From Sphingobacteriales bacterium (lineage in GTDB: Bacteria; Bacteroidota; Bacteroidia; Chitinophagales; JADIYW01): DNA of 64,000 nt. The notes below the pieces were generated by a model. It saw nothing but the letters and a program-made list of their open reading frames with translations, was not told the DNA's origin and searched no databases. Shown here piece by piece: positions 56,106 through 64,000 of the stretch; positions within the stretch are counted from its first letter, which is position 1, and the number at the start of each line of letters is the position of its first letter. The stretch covers positions 1,302,001 through 1,366,000 of the forward strand of contig CP064984.1 of the NCBI GenBank assembly GCA_016699615.1, given 5' to 3'. The position numbers were made by a program, and so were the translations under genes.

Positions 56106-57236
56106 TTATGAATGTTTGTTAATTAAAATTAAAATTTCTGCTAAATAATTTTTAGCAATCAGTTGTACAGAGAATCTAGATTCTGCTCTTTGTCTGGCAT
56201 GTTTTCCCATTTCGATTTTTGTAGTATTATCCAATAAAATATATTTTTCCATTGCCTTGTATAATGATGTTGTATCGGCAACATCAGCAAATAAAGCACA
56301 TTGCTCGTCTACAGCATCTTTGCATCCAGCAACATTTGTAGCTATACATGGTTTTTGCATAGCCATAGCTTCTAGCAAAACTCTTGGCAAACCTTCTCTG
56401 TATGATGGCAATACAACACAATCTGAAGCACAAATAATATTTCTTGTATCTTTTACATAGCCTTGATATATTATTTTGTCTGTTATCAATGTACTTGTTA
56501 GTTTTTCTTTTTGAATGCCACTCGGATTGTTTTCATCAAAATCTCCTACGATTGTAAATGTTGTATTGTTGTACTTTTTAATTATTTTTTGTGCTGCGCC
56601 AATGTATTCATATATTCCTTTGTCTTTCAATAATCTACCTATAAACAAAAACCGAACCAAACTATTTTCAAGCGCATTTTGTTTGCAAAAATTTGGATGA
56701 AAATAGTCTACATCGATTCCTGATCCATTAATAATTTTAGTTTTACTATTGTTTACTAATTTTTTTTTGGCGAACAAATTTGCATCTTCTTGATTTTGGA
56801 AAAACACCAAATTTGAGCGTAGAAATGCTATTTTATATAATAGTTTAGATATGCTAGATGCTATACTTTTGTTTAAAAATGTATAGCCTAAACCAGTTAC
56901 GGTACATATTGTTTTTGTTTTGCCAAATAGTGTAGCTAAGCTTCCGTAAATGTTTGGCTTAATTGTGTACTGAAGTGCAACATCAATTTTTTCTTGCTTA
57001 TATATTTTTCTTAGTTCTAACAGAAGTTGTAAATCTTGTATTGGATTGGTTCCTTTCCTTGTTAGTTTTTTGATTGGAATAAATTTGAAACCATTTTATA
57101 CAATAGTTTTAGCGTAATCATCTTGTGGTGCAATGGCAATGACATTGATATTGTTTTCTTTCAGAAAATGCATCAAAGGCAATCTGAAATTAACAATGTT
57201 AAAAGATGTATTGGCAACTATTGCTATATTATGCAT
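56106..57236 (-). pseudogene. glycosyltransferase family 4, interrupted by TAA
   Basis: The full frame from ATG 57236 gives about 376 residues, beginning MHNIAIVANTSFNIVNFRLP, with an internal TAA at 57096-57098 (after DDYAKTIV). After it the frame continues (NGFKFIPIKKLTRKGTNP, KPNIYGSLATLFGKTK, TVTGLGYTFLNKS) and then LFIGRLLKDKGIYEYIGA and VLPSYREGLPRVLLEAMAMQ, the GT4 donor-binding motif. It would transfer a sugar to a growing polysaccharide. A GAA to TAA change is likely. The start codon overlaps the stop of the AAA gene by one base. Confidence 0.85.
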
Positions 57237-59866
57237 TAAAACCCTATTGAATTTCTTAAATTTTCTTTATATGCAAGATGTTGTACGTCGTCAATAGTTA
57301 TGGTATGTATTGCTTGTTGTGTTCTACTGTTTTTATCTAAGGTTGCCATTCTTATATTTTGTTTTTTGATAACATCTTCAGTGGTTTGTCTTACTGTTCT
57401 TGCATTTCCAAAAAACTTGTCTTTATTTTTATACAAAAGTGCAAAATATTGTTGGATATGTTGTTTTGCAATTTCATCTACTTCTAAATCATCTTTTTTA
57501 AATAATGATTCTGCAATTTGCCACAATTCTTCTGGTGTATAGTCATCAAAATGTATTTTTTTGTCGAATCTTGAGTTTAATCCAGGATTTGATAGTAGAA
57601 ATTCGTTCATATTGTCTGGATAGCCAGCTGCCAATACTACGAATTTTCCTCTATTATCTTCCATTCTTTTTAAAATTATTTCTATTGCCTCAGAGCCAAA
57701 ATCGTTGCCTGATGATGCATTTTTGGTTAATGCATAAGCTTCATCAATAAATAAAACGCCACCCATTGCTTCTTCAATTTTTGAGCCTGTTTTTATTGCT
57801 GTTTGTCCAATAAATCCAGCAACTAATTGTTCTCTGTCTACTTCTACTACATGGCCACGTTCTAAAATTCCTAGTGATTTGAATATTTTACCTAAAATTC
57901 TGGCTACAGTTGTTTTTCCTGTGCCTGGATTTCCAGTAAAAACAGTGTGTAATGAAAATTTATTGAGTACATCTTTTCCAATTTCATTGTAGTACATTAT
58001 TAATTTTACAAGCTCATCTATTTCTTTTTTCACAGTATTCATTCCTATTAGTTGGTGTAATTCTGTGAGTGCATCTTGCAATTCTACAATATCAACTTCT
58101 AGTACTAACTTCTTATGCTCTTCTTGTTCTGTTATTTTTTTTACATCTTCTAAAATTATGGTAGAAAGTTCTTCTTTAGAATATTGCTTAGATGCATCTT
58201 TCATTAGTCTAATACCTAATTCCATTTTGGCTGAGCCAACTACGCCTTCTACAAACCTAGCATTACCAAAGTTTTTATCTCTTTTTCTATATGCTTCTGT
58301 TAGATATTCTTTTAGTTCTACTTGAGCTTCTTTACTAAAAGTAAGTTTTGATTTTTCAGCAATTTTTATGGCAATTTGAAATAGTTCTTCTGGCAAATAG
58401 TCTTGAAAATTGAAGTATTGTCCAAATCTTGATTTTAAACCTGGATTTGATTGTAAAAACACTTCCATTTCTTTTGGATATCCTGCGCAGAAAATGGCAA
58501 TATCGCCTGTGCCTTCGCTCATTTCTTTAATAAGTATTTCAATAACTTCTTTGCCATAGTCTTTACTGTCTTCTCCACTTCTTGCTAAAGCATAAGCTTC
58601 ATCAATAAATAGAATTCCACCTTTAGATTTCTCAATTACTTTTTGTGTTTTTGGTGCTGTTTGTCCAATAAATTCTGCTACTAAATCAACTCTATTAACT
58701 TCGTTTAGATGTCCTAAACTTAATAAATCTAATTTGTGATATATTTTTCCAAGCAAGCGCATAACTGTGGTTTTTCCCGTGCCTGGATTTCCATACGCAA
58801 CAGCATGTAGTTTTATATTTGCATCATCATCAATTCCTTGTTGTTTTCTTAAGTTTGCAAATTTTAGATAAGTAATTTGTTCGTTGATGGTGTTTTTTAC
58901 ATTCTCTAATCCTACAAGTTCGTTTAGTTCTACAAGTAGTTCATCTAATGTTTTATCTGTATCTAAATTATCACTAGCATTTGATTTTTGAGCAGAAACT
59001 ATATTTTCTATTTTTTTGGTTAATGGTGTTTCGCCTTCTACATCTTCTTTGCCACATTCAAAAGCAGCCAAGGCAACAGAACAATCCATAAATACAACAT
59101 CTAATATATATTTATCATCTTTCCATCCACCAGGCACATCACTTCCCCAGCCAACATCAAAAGTATAAGTCCAATCTTTTTTAGATGCTTCTATCTTACC
59201 TATTCTAAATGTCTGAGCTTTGTGCTGCCAAGCATCATCATAGTAATTGAAAAATATTTCATAATCCCAAGGTTTGTTTGTAAGATTTGTGAGCTTCATT
59301 TCTAGCCAAACATACTGTGTTGCTGCAGAATTGAATTTCTTCAAATATTTTCTTTCAGATTCTGGAATTATGTTTGCATTACCATCACCAGAAAATAACT
59401 TAATGTACTCTACTCTAAAATAAGGATTGTTATTATTTGTAACTAGTCCAATGTCGTTAATGATAAATTCTTTTTCTCCAATAAATTCTCCATCCAAATA
59501 GGCTTTCCAAAGGTAGGTGCCTGCTTTCCAGAAAGTTCCTTTTGTAGGAACGCCCCATCCATCTCTGTAGTAGATAATATTATCTTCTTTAGATACTTCT
59601 AAATTTGCATCTAAATTACAGATTGCCTTTTCTAAGTCGTTTTTATTAAACGCTTTAATTTCTATTTTACAACTCCAATCTTCTTCATCAAATAATTTAT
59701 TATAAATTGCAACTTCAGCATTTAGATAATCAACTTCAGCAACATCATATACTGTTCTGTACTTTTTGGTACTATTTGCCATCCATTCAGTAGAACCATA
59801 TACATTGATATGTTTTAGTTTAAATTTATTGTTTGCTTCTGAATTGTTTTTTTGAGAAAAAAACAT
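57236..59866 (-). CDS. tandem AAA+ ATPase (CbbX/SpoVK-type) with N-terminal beta-sandwich region
   Basis: An 876-residue protein. Residues 1-290 are Trp/Tyr-rich and mostly beta (VYGSTEWMANSTKKYRTVYD, YLWKAYLDGEFIGEKEF, NYYDDAWQHKAQTFRIGKIE), not recognised. Then two CbbX/SpoVK-like AAA+ domains: Walker A GNPGTGKTT at 359-367 and 645-653, Walker B GGILFIDEAYAL at 416-427 and the GGVLFIDEAYAL equivalent near 702-713, and arginine-finger segments NPGLKSRFGQYFNF and NPGLNSRFDKKIHF. It probably remodels protein complexes; the N-terminus may bind the client. Relatives occur in type VII secretion (EccA) and Rubisco activation, but nothing here shows either. Confidence 0.8.
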   Translation of the reverse strand: MFFSQKNNSEANNKFKLKHINVYGSTEWMANSTKKYRTVYDVAEVDYLNAEVAIYNKLFDEEDWSCKIEIKAFNKNDLEKAICNLDANLEVSKEDNIIYYRDGWGVPTKGTFWKAGTYLWKAYLDGEFIGEKEFIINDIGLVTNNNNPYFRVEYIKLFSGDGNANIIPESERKYLKKFNSAATQYVWLEMKLTNLTNKPWDYEIFFNYYDDAWQHKAQTFRIGKIEASKKDWTYTFDVGWGSDVPGGWKDDKYILDVVFMDCSVALAAFECGKEDVEGETPLTKKIENIVSAQKSNASDNLDTDKTLDELLVELNELVGLENVKNTINEQITYLKFANLRKQQGIDDDANIKLHAVAYGNPGTGKTTVMRLLGKIYHKLDLLSLGHLNEVNRVDLVAEFIGQTAPKTQKVIEKSKGGILFIDEAYALARSGEDSKDYGKEVIEILIKEMSEGTGDIAIFCAGYPKEMEVFLQSNPGLKSRFGQYFNFQDYLPEELFQIAIKIAEKSKLTFSKEAQVELKEYLTEAYRKRDKNFGNARFVEGVVGSAKMELGIRLMKDASKQYSKEELSTIILEDVKKITEQEEHKKLVLEVDIVELQDALTELHQLIGMNTVKKEIDELVKLIMYYNEIGKDVLNKFSLHTVFTGNPGTGKTTVARILGKIFKSLGILERGHVVEVDREQLVAGFIGQTAIKTGSKIEEAMGGVLFIDEAYALTKNASSGNDFGSEAIEIILKRMEDNRGKFVVLAAGYPDNMNEFLLSNPGLNSRFDKKIHFDDYTPEELWQIAESLFKKDDLEVDEIAKQHIQQYFALLYKNKDKFFGNARTVRQTTEDVIKKQNIRMATLDKNSRTQQAIHTITIDDVQHLAYKENLRNSIGF

Positions 59867-59929
59867 GTGTTGTAAATTTTTTATCTAAAAATAATACTTT
59901 AATCTTAAAACGAATACACTATACCTAAC

Positions 59930-59937
59930 TATATTTG
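59930..59937 (+). promoter_or_regulatory. possible -7 box for thiL
   Basis: TATATTTG fits TANNTTTG and is only three bases before the thiL ATG at 59941, which would make the message nearly leaderless. No -33 TTTG is seen at 19-20 bases. Confidence 0.3.
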
Positions 59938-59940
59938 TAT

Positions 59941-60969
59941 ATGGAAAAAAGAACAGAAATAGGCAAAATAGGTGAGTTTGGGTTAATTGATAGACTTACA
60001 AAGGATATAGTACTTAAACAAACATCAAGCATAAAAGGCATTGGCGATGATGCTGCTGTTTTGGAATATCAGAAAGCGCAAGTAGTTACAACAGATTTAT
60101 TGGTAGAAGATATTCACTTTGACTTAGTGTACACACCATTGAAACACTTGGGATATAAAGCAGTAGTGGTTAATCTATCTGATGTTTATGCAATGAATGC
60201 AATTCCAAAGCAAATACTGGTAAGTTTTGCAATTTCTAATCGATTTTCTGTAGAAGCAGTAGAAGAAATCTATGAAGGCATAAAATTAGCATGCGAGCGT
60301 TATCAGGTAGATATTATTGGTGGCGATACAACGGCATCATCAAAAGGAATGATTATTTCTATAACAGCAATAGGCGAACAAAGTGCAGAAAAGATTGTAT
60401 ACAGAAATACAGCAAAAGAAGGTGATTTGTTGTGTGTTTCAGGCGATTTAGGTGCAGCATATATTGGCTTAAAAATGTTGCAAAGAGAGAAACAGGTATT
60501 CTTAAATGCACCCGATGCAAATATAGAATTGGATAAGCATACTTATATTGTAGAAAGACAATTGAAACCAGAAGCTCGTAAAGATATAATTGCATTTTTT
60601 GAACAAGAAAATATTGTGCCTACAAGTATGATAGATATTTCTGATGGCTTAAGTTCAGAGCTTTTACATATTTGTAAACAAAGCGATGTTGGTTGTCTAT
60701 TGGAAGAAGCTAATATTCCAATAGCAAATGAAACGTATGATACTGCTTTAGATTTTAGTATTGATCCAATTACTTGTGCATTAAGTGGAGGCGAAGATTA
60801 TGAGCTATTATTTACTATTGATTCAAAAGATAAATCTAAACTAGACAAACACCACGATATTGCTATCATAGGAGAAATTTTAGATGCCAACTTAGGTATA
60901 AAATTGCATACCAAAGGCGACAACTATCATGATTTAATTGCGCTTGGCTGGGATGGTTTAAAATCTTAG
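59941..60969 (+). CDS. thiL: thiamine-monophosphate kinase ThiL
   Basis: ThiL phosphorylates thiamine monophosphate to the active diphosphate. The start at 59941 gives MEKRTEIGKIGEFGLIDRL. The sequence shows IKGIGDDAAVLEYQKAQVVT, TTDLLVEDIHFDL, VDIIGGDTTASSKGMIISIT and MIDISDGLSSELLHICKQS, all typical for the family. It converges with the metalloprotease gene, overlapping it by four bases. Confidence 0.93.
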   Translation: MEKRTEIGKIGEFGLIDRLTKDIVLKQTSSIKGIGDDAAVLEYQKAQVVTTDLLVEDIHFDLVYTPLKHLGYKAVVVNLSDVYAMNAIPKQILVSFAISNRFSVEAVEEIYEGIKLACERYQVDIIGGDTTASSKGMIISITAIGEQSAEKIVYRNTAKEGDLLCVSGDLGAAYIGLKMLQREKQVFLNAPDANIELDKHTYIVERQLKPEARKDIIAFFEQENIVPTSMIDISDGLSSELLHICKQSDVGCLLEEANIPIANETYDTALDFSIDPITCALSGGEDYELLFTIDSKDKSKLDKHHDIAIIGEILDANLGIKLHTKGDNYHDLIALGWDGLKS

Positions 60970-63557
60970 TCGTACAAGCTTTCTTGAATTATTAAAGACA
61001 AGTTTTTTCTGTGTGCTTTAGTTAAACTGTTTCCACTGCTTATTGTATCACACCATTGTTTAATTCTTTCCACTTGTGCCAAAGCAGCAGCTTTTATACT
61101 ATAAGCTTGCCCAGATTTATTTTCAACGATATTCAATAAGCGCTCAACATATTCTCCTTGTATGTTTTGTCTTAGAGAATTTGTATTACTATATAAGTCA
61201 TCTTTAAATATTGCATCAGTTAAATCTTTAAGCATTGTATTAATATCATACTTATTGCCATAAAGTTTTGTATCTACAATTCTTTTCAATACATCTTTGT
61301 GTAATACTTGGTCAAGAACAGATTTTTGGATGTTTAAAATTCTATCATGAATTTTTGGATCTTCATTACCTTCTCTGTTGTATCCTCTTCTTTGAATTTG
61401 TAAATAATTATATATATTTGAATCGAAATTTAAAGCATCTGGTGCAAAACAATATTTACTTAAAACGCTCATTGCTTTTTTCTGAGTTTGTAAATCAACT
61501 GGCGTGTATGGCTTATTCTCAGTTTCTTGGTTATTAAAAGATCTATCCATATAAACACCACCAATGTATTTGCTAACGATAGAAAGATTTCTTCCAATAT
61601 TATTAGTAATTACAATATATGCATTTCTAACTGCATGATAAGATTGCTCCTCATCAGAATAAATATCTAATAATTTACTGATGGTATTTTTTAGCATAAT
61701 AGTGTTTTCTGTAGCATAGCCTATTGGGTCACTGCTCATATCATTTAGCATTACTCTTGGATCCATTCCTTTTCCTGGTGCTCTCATGTCATCACCATCA
61801 TTAAAAAATCTGTTTTCTTTCTTTGTAGATTGAGCAAGAATTTCTTCTAATCCTTTTTCTTCTTCTTCTTTGTTATTATAAGTTGAGTAGCCATATTTTA
61901 TTGCCCATTCATCATATAGTCCAGGTTTAATATCAAAATATAATCCTTGTTTGTTTTTATCTGGAGAAATATTTGGGATAGTATAGTCCATCACAGAAGC
62001 AGTAAGTCCTATTGTAGAACCTAAAACAACATCTTGCATTTCTTGCTTATTATGCAATGTGCTTGCAATAAAATTATGGTTTAAGCCCATAGTATGTCCA
62101 AGCTCATGTAAAACTAAATCATACAATGCTTGTTTCAAAAATTCTCTTTGTTCAAAATCAGAGAAATCATTTGCTTTCAATAGGTTTATTCCTGCTTGAA
62201 CATTATTATGCATTTGATTTCCAAAGCTACATCCAAAAGGATTTTCATGTTGTGCATCATTATCTAAGCTTGAAAAATCAAATAATTTTTCATAAATCAC
62301 TCTATTGGTTAGATAAATATATTCCAACATAATATCAGCACCTAATATTTGTCCAGTTCTTGGATTTACAAAATGTGGTCCATAACCACCAAAAGGTGGA
62401 CGTGGTGATGATGTCCATCTCAAAACATTATATCTTATATCTTCGGCATCCCAAGTAGCAGAATCTGGTTGTACATATACTTCTATTGCATTCTTGAATC
62501 CAGCTTTTTCAAAAGCAATATTCCATGTTAAAGCTGCATTTTTTATTGATTCTCTAAATTCAACAGGTGTTGTATTTTCTATCCACCAAACAATTGGAAC
62601 AATCGGCTCAGAAATAACCTCGTTTGGATTCTTTTTTTGTAAATCCCAACGATGAATAATATCTCTAAATGGTGTTGGTGATGTTGATGTTTGGTCGTCT
62701 ACCTTATTCATAAAATAACCTACACGTGGGTCATCGTTTCTTGGTTGATAATTATTGATTGGTACTTCAATAAAGCTATGTTGAATATCAATAGAAACAA
62801 AACGAGCATCTGTAACTTCTGTGCCACCACTGTTTATAGGAGAAGGATTGTCAAATACGTAAGAAACAGCTACATCAGTATTGCTTGGATAGTTCTTTAT
62901 TTTAATATATTTTGTTTTTGATTTGCTTAATGAGCCTAAAGAAAAATCATCAGGTTTTGAATTTGGCGATTTAGAAGGTTTTATTTGTTTAATGGTTTCT
63001 GCAAAAAATAAGTTGTCTGCATCTATTAAGAACGCATCTTCATCTTTTGCTATTATTTTTTCAGATAAGAATAGTGGTCTATTAATATTTGAATTTTGAG
63101 ATTTACTTAATGAATTATTTGGATCAAAATAATAGTTAGTATTTTCTAAATAGAAATCAAGTCTATCAAAATATTTTTCTATTTTAAATATTTCATTTTC
63201 ACGATAACCACCTTTTGCATAGCCAGCATCTATTATTCCATTCATATCATGTGCGAAGTAAATGAATTCTTTAGAGAGTTTATCTTTTGTTACTTCTAGG
63301 TACAGTTTTCCATTTGTGCTATCTTGATAAAGGTTGAATAAACCACTTATTTTATTACATTTTTTGGTATAATCTTTTATAGATTTTATCTCGTCTTTCT
63401 TTTCAGATTTTGTAGCAGTACTATCCTTTTTTACAACAACAGTATCTTTCATAATTTGTACAGAAAGTGTATCTGATTTCTTATTCTTTTTTTTGTCTTT
63501 AGCACTTATTGTAAATAAATTAAATGCAACAATTAATGCGATGATTAGTATTCTCAT
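60966..63557 (-). CDS. large zinc-dependent metalloprotease (DUF5117/DUF4953-like)
   Basis: An 863-residue exported protein with a signal peptide (MRILIIALIVAFNLFTISA then KDKK), a charged Lys/Ser/Thr linker, and a DUF5117-like domain. The catalytic motif HELGHTMGLNHNF (about residues 487-499) is a metzincin-type zinc site with three His and a catalytic Glu. The C-terminal region matches the DUF4953 type. It is probably periplasmic or surface-exposed and may digest proteins. No type IX C-terminal sorting domain is seen. Confidence 0.85.
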   Translation of the reverse strand: MRILIIALIVAFNLFTISAKDKKKNKKSDTLSVQIMKDTVVVKKDSTATKSEKKDEIKSIKDYTKKCNKISGLFNLYQDSTNGKLYLEVTKDKLSKEFIYFAHDMNGIIDAGYAKGGYRENEIFKIEKYFDRLDFYLENTNYYFDPNNSLSKSQNSNINRPLFLSEKIIAKDEDAFLIDADNLFFAETIKQIKPSKSPNSKPDDFSLGSLSKSKTKYIKIKNYPSNTDVAVSYVFDNPSPINSGGTEVTDARFVSIDIQHSFIEVPINNYQPRNDDPRVGYFMNKVDDQTSTSPTPFRDIIHRWDLQKKNPNEVISEPIVPIVWWIENTTPVEFRESIKNAALTWNIAFEKAGFKNAIEVYVQPDSATWDAEDIRYNVLRWTSSPRPPFGGYGPHFVNPRTGQILGADIMLEYIYLTNRVIYEKLFDFSSLDNDAQHENPFGCSFGNQMHNNVQAGINLLKANDFSDFEQREFLKQALYDLVLHELGHTMGLNHNFIASTLHNKQEMQDVVLGSTIGLTASVMDYTIPNISPDKNKQGLYFDIKPGLYDEWAIKYGYSTYNNKEEEEKGLEEILAQSTKKENRFFNDGDDMRAPGKGMDPRVMLNDMSSDPIGYATENTIMLKNTISKLLDIYSDEEQSYHAVRNAYIVITNNIGRNLSIVSKYIGGVYMDRSFNNQETENKPYTPVDLQTQKKAMSVLSKYCFAPDALNFDSNIYNYLQIQRRGYNREGNEDPKIHDRILNIQKSVLDQVLHKDVLKRIVDTKLYGNKYDINTMLKDLTDAIFKDDLYSNTNSLRQNIQGEYVERLLNIVENKSGQAYSIKAAALAQVERIKQWCDTISSGNSLTKAHRKNLSLIIQESLYD

Positions 63558-63610
63558 ATTTTATATACTATTTTTTGGGTACAAATATAGCCATTTTAGT
63601 TGAACTTATA

Positions 63611-63650
63611 AAGGGAAAAGGCTTTGCGAATGCAAAGCATTTTCCCTTAT
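63611..63650 (-). terminator. hairpin after the Cys-rich lipoprotein gene
   Basis: The plus-strand bases AAGGGAAAAGGCTTTGC pair with GCAAAGCATTTTCCCTT around a GAAT loop, with one mismatch. It lies just after the repaired end of the Cys-rich gene (63674) and probably ends its message. Confidence 0.65.
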
Positions 63651-63673
63651 AAATATAAAAATGTAATAAAATA

Positions 63674-64000
63674 TTATTTTGCATCACACTTTTCGCAGCA
63701 CTTATCGTCTGGTGTGCATTTACCTTCGCATTTGTCACAACAAGGTTCGGTAGCATCTGCACAACAAGTTTTTTATGACATGAAGCAGAAGTAGAATCTG
63801 TATCAGATTTTTTACAACAAGCTTTCTGGTCTTCTAAGTTACATTTGTCACAACATTTATTATCTGCAGTGCACGTACCTTCACACTTATCACAACAAGG
63901 TTTTGCTGTACATTCTTTTTTACCTTTACAACATTCTTTTTTTTGTTTGCATGCTCGTAAGCCAAATACAACAAATATTGTCAAAAGAAGTATTCCTATT
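63674..64000 (-). pseudogene. Cys-rich repeat lipoprotein, frameshifted and cut by the window edge
   Basis: The visible start (IGILLLTIFVVFGLRAC) is the end of a lipoprotein signal peptide with lipobox LRAC; the initiation codon is beyond the window. The mature protein has repeats CCDKCEGTCTADNKCCDKCN and, after adding one A at the A6 run 63769-63774, TCCADATEPCCDKCEGKCTP and DDKCCEKCDAK, ending at TAA 63674-63676. Without repair the frame runs on as unrelated sequence. With more than 20 Cys in about 100 residues it may bind metal, like a metallothionein, at the cell surface. I know no named family. Confidence 0.6.

Noticed and set aside
1..64000. Reassigned stop codons to explain the in-frame TAA and TAG
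   Set aside because: TAA and TAG are used as ordinary ends of many intact genes here, and several lesions are indels, which recoding cannot explain.
1..64000. tRNA, rRNA and CRISPR features
   Set aside because: No cloverleaf-type GTTCGANTC segments, no rRNA signature stretches and no evenly spaced direct repeats of 25-40 bases were seen.

Overview
The window is a stretch of an AT-rich (roughly 30 % G+C by eye) chromosome from a member of the Bacteroidota. The supporting markers are gliding lipoprotein GldH, a PorP/SprF type IX secretion protein, a TonB-dependent receptor with a carboxypeptidase-like N-terminal domain, TANNTTTG-type promoters, few Shine-Dalgarno sequences, and the bactofilin-AtpZ and rimP-nusA-infB gene orders. 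It looks like core chromosome: about 60 genes, no rRNA, tRNA, insertion sequence, prophage or CRISPR array that I can see. A genus cannot be named; a gliding or environmental lineage of the Chitinophagales/Saprospirales kind is a guess.

Layout. 1-9.6 kb: end of rsmA, then a leftward block of gldH, O-antigen ligase, Wzz-like protein, Ig-like lipoprotein, mnmG, porP/sprF and polysaccharide deacetylase. Two identical parS-like ParB sites lie between mnmG and porP. 9.6-19 kb: rightward block of scpA, a small outer-membrane protein, a second (frameshifted) O-antigen ligase, nadD, a 546-bp AT-rich gap, nadA, a secreted protein, an SLC13 transporter, an MBL-Rieske protein and a methyltransferase-like protein. 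19-25.7 kb: protein-tyrosine phosphatase, pth, a TonB receptor broken by one stop codon, and an ECF sigma / membrane protein / LTXXQ-type operon. 25.7-31.8 kb: thioredoxin-like protein, recO, metK, rpsU, xerC (frameshifted), hpf, degenerate LytM protein, bactofilin, atpZ. 31.8-40.5 kb: an acetate kinase-PduL fusion, dut, flippase, yjdJ-yjdI pair, TMEM175 channel, a type II restriction-modification pair, pirin and a Crp/Fnr regulator. 40.6-54.9 kb: DUF2851, PspC, recQ, manC, purF, infB-nusA-rimP, DUF4112, ppk2. 55-64 kb: WecA/MraY-like transferase and a glycosyltransferase (both broken), a tandem-AAA+ ATPase, thiL, a large zinc metalloprotease and a Cys-rich lipoprotein.

Themes. Surface polysaccharide genes are scattered (two O-antigen ligases, Wzz, flippase, manC, WecA-like, glycosyltransferase) rather than in one locus. 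Housekeeping genes for translation, NAD, SAM, thiamine and purine synthesis fill most of the rest.

The most striking global feature is that at least nine genes, including housekeeping mnmG and xerC, are interrupted by one-base indels (mostly in homopolymers), one two-base loss, or single stop codons, while their homologous reading continues on the other side. I report these as pseudogenes, but low-coverage sequence error is the simplest explanation and raw reads would settle it. The most interesting biology otherwise is the parS pair, the AckA-PduL fusion, the restriction-modification pair with a perfect inverted repeat, the MBL-Rieske/methyltransferase pair, and a terminator-like hairpin in the short leader of rimP-nusA-infB.
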